Positions 5,746 to 5,783 of a stretch of DNA of 5,783 nt are shown piece by piece (positions within the stretch are counted from its first letter, which is position 1; each line of letters begins with the position of its first letter). Position numbers and translations under genes: made by a program. The notes under the pieces were generated by a model. It worked only from the letters and a program-made list of their open reading frames with translations, had not been told where the DNA came from and ran no database searches. The DNA comes from Chloroflexota bacterium (GTDB taxonomy: Bacteria; Chloroflexota; Dehalococcoidia; SAR202; GCA-002694895): positions 18,740 to 24,522 of the forward strand of contig PAZO01000016.1 in the NCBI GenBank assembly GCA_002715665.1, in the 5' to 3' direction.

Positions 5746-5752
5746 AAAAGGA
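5746..5752 (+). promoter_or_regulatory. ribosome binding site of the gene starting at 5761
   Basis: AAAAGGA lies eight bases before the ATG at 5761. It is the main support that this truncated frame at the edge is a real gene start. Confidence 0.65.
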
Positions 5753-5760
5753 ATTTAAAT

Positions 5761-5783
5761 ATGTCTGAAAGTACTTTCGATTT
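5761..5783 (+). CDS. start of an unidentified gene (3' end missing)
   Basis: Only seven full codons are in the window, reading MSESTFD. They begin with an ATG that has an AAAAGGA Shine-Dalgarno eight bases upstream, and the frame is open to the edge. A TATAAT box about 55 bases upstream could serve it. Nothing can be said of its function. It is transcribed divergently from gpmA across about 100 bases. Confidence 0.6.

Noticed and set aside
1..5783. tRNA, rRNA, CRISPR array, insertion sequence, riboswitch or long repeats
   Set aside because: Nearly all of the sequence is accounted for by genes. The gaps are too short for structured RNAs, and I saw no repeated spacers, transposase motifs or terminal inverted repeats.

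Overview
The window is strongly AT-rich and gene-dense, with gaps of mostly 2 to 40 bases. It looks like a streamlined, probably marine, free-living bacterium. No ribosomal or other marker gene fixes the phylum. The DsbA-like protein at 3567-4178 belongs to a family best known from mycothiol-making Actinobacteria (Rv2466c type). The unknown protein at 4165-4812 reminds me, from memory only, of uncharacterised Chloroflexota proteins. A low-GC marine Chloroflexota (SAR202-like) or Actinobacteriota (Actinomarina-like) lineage is therefore my best guess, held loosely.

Left part (1-4178), all on the + strand: the 3' end of a serine alpha/beta-hydrolase, an HpcH/HpaI-type class II aldolase, a zinc-dependent medium-chain dehydrogenase, a 12-helix major facilitator transporter and a DsbA-fold, Rv2466c-like thiol oxidoreductase. 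Spacings are 7, 2, 23 and 11 bases, with good Shine-Dalgarno sequences before three of the four internal starts. This reads as one transcription unit. Hydrolase, transporter, dehydrogenase and aldolase together suggest import and breakdown of a small ester or hydroxy/oxo acid; the substrate cannot be read from the sequence.

Right part (4165-5783): an uncharacterised 215-residue protein on the - strand, whose end overlaps the end of the DsbA-like gene by 14 bases. Divergent from it across only 38 bases is a 36-residue single-helix membrane protein that I add here. Its start lies directly behind a near-consensus TTGATT-17-TATAAT promoter, so its mRNA is probably leaderless or nearly so. It converges on gpmA (2,3-bisphosphoglycerate-dependent phosphoglycerate mutase, - strand), a glycolytic housekeeping gene. 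A new + strand gene with a clear ribosome binding site begins at 5761 and runs off the edge.

No tRNA, rRNA, CRISPR array, insertion sequence or long repeat was seen, and no stretch over 300 bases lacks a gene. No wholly new system is evident. The most worthwhile leads are the monothiol CPWA oxidoreductase, the small membrane protein with its compact divergent promoter region, the unknown 215-residue protein, and the unassigned catabolic cassette.
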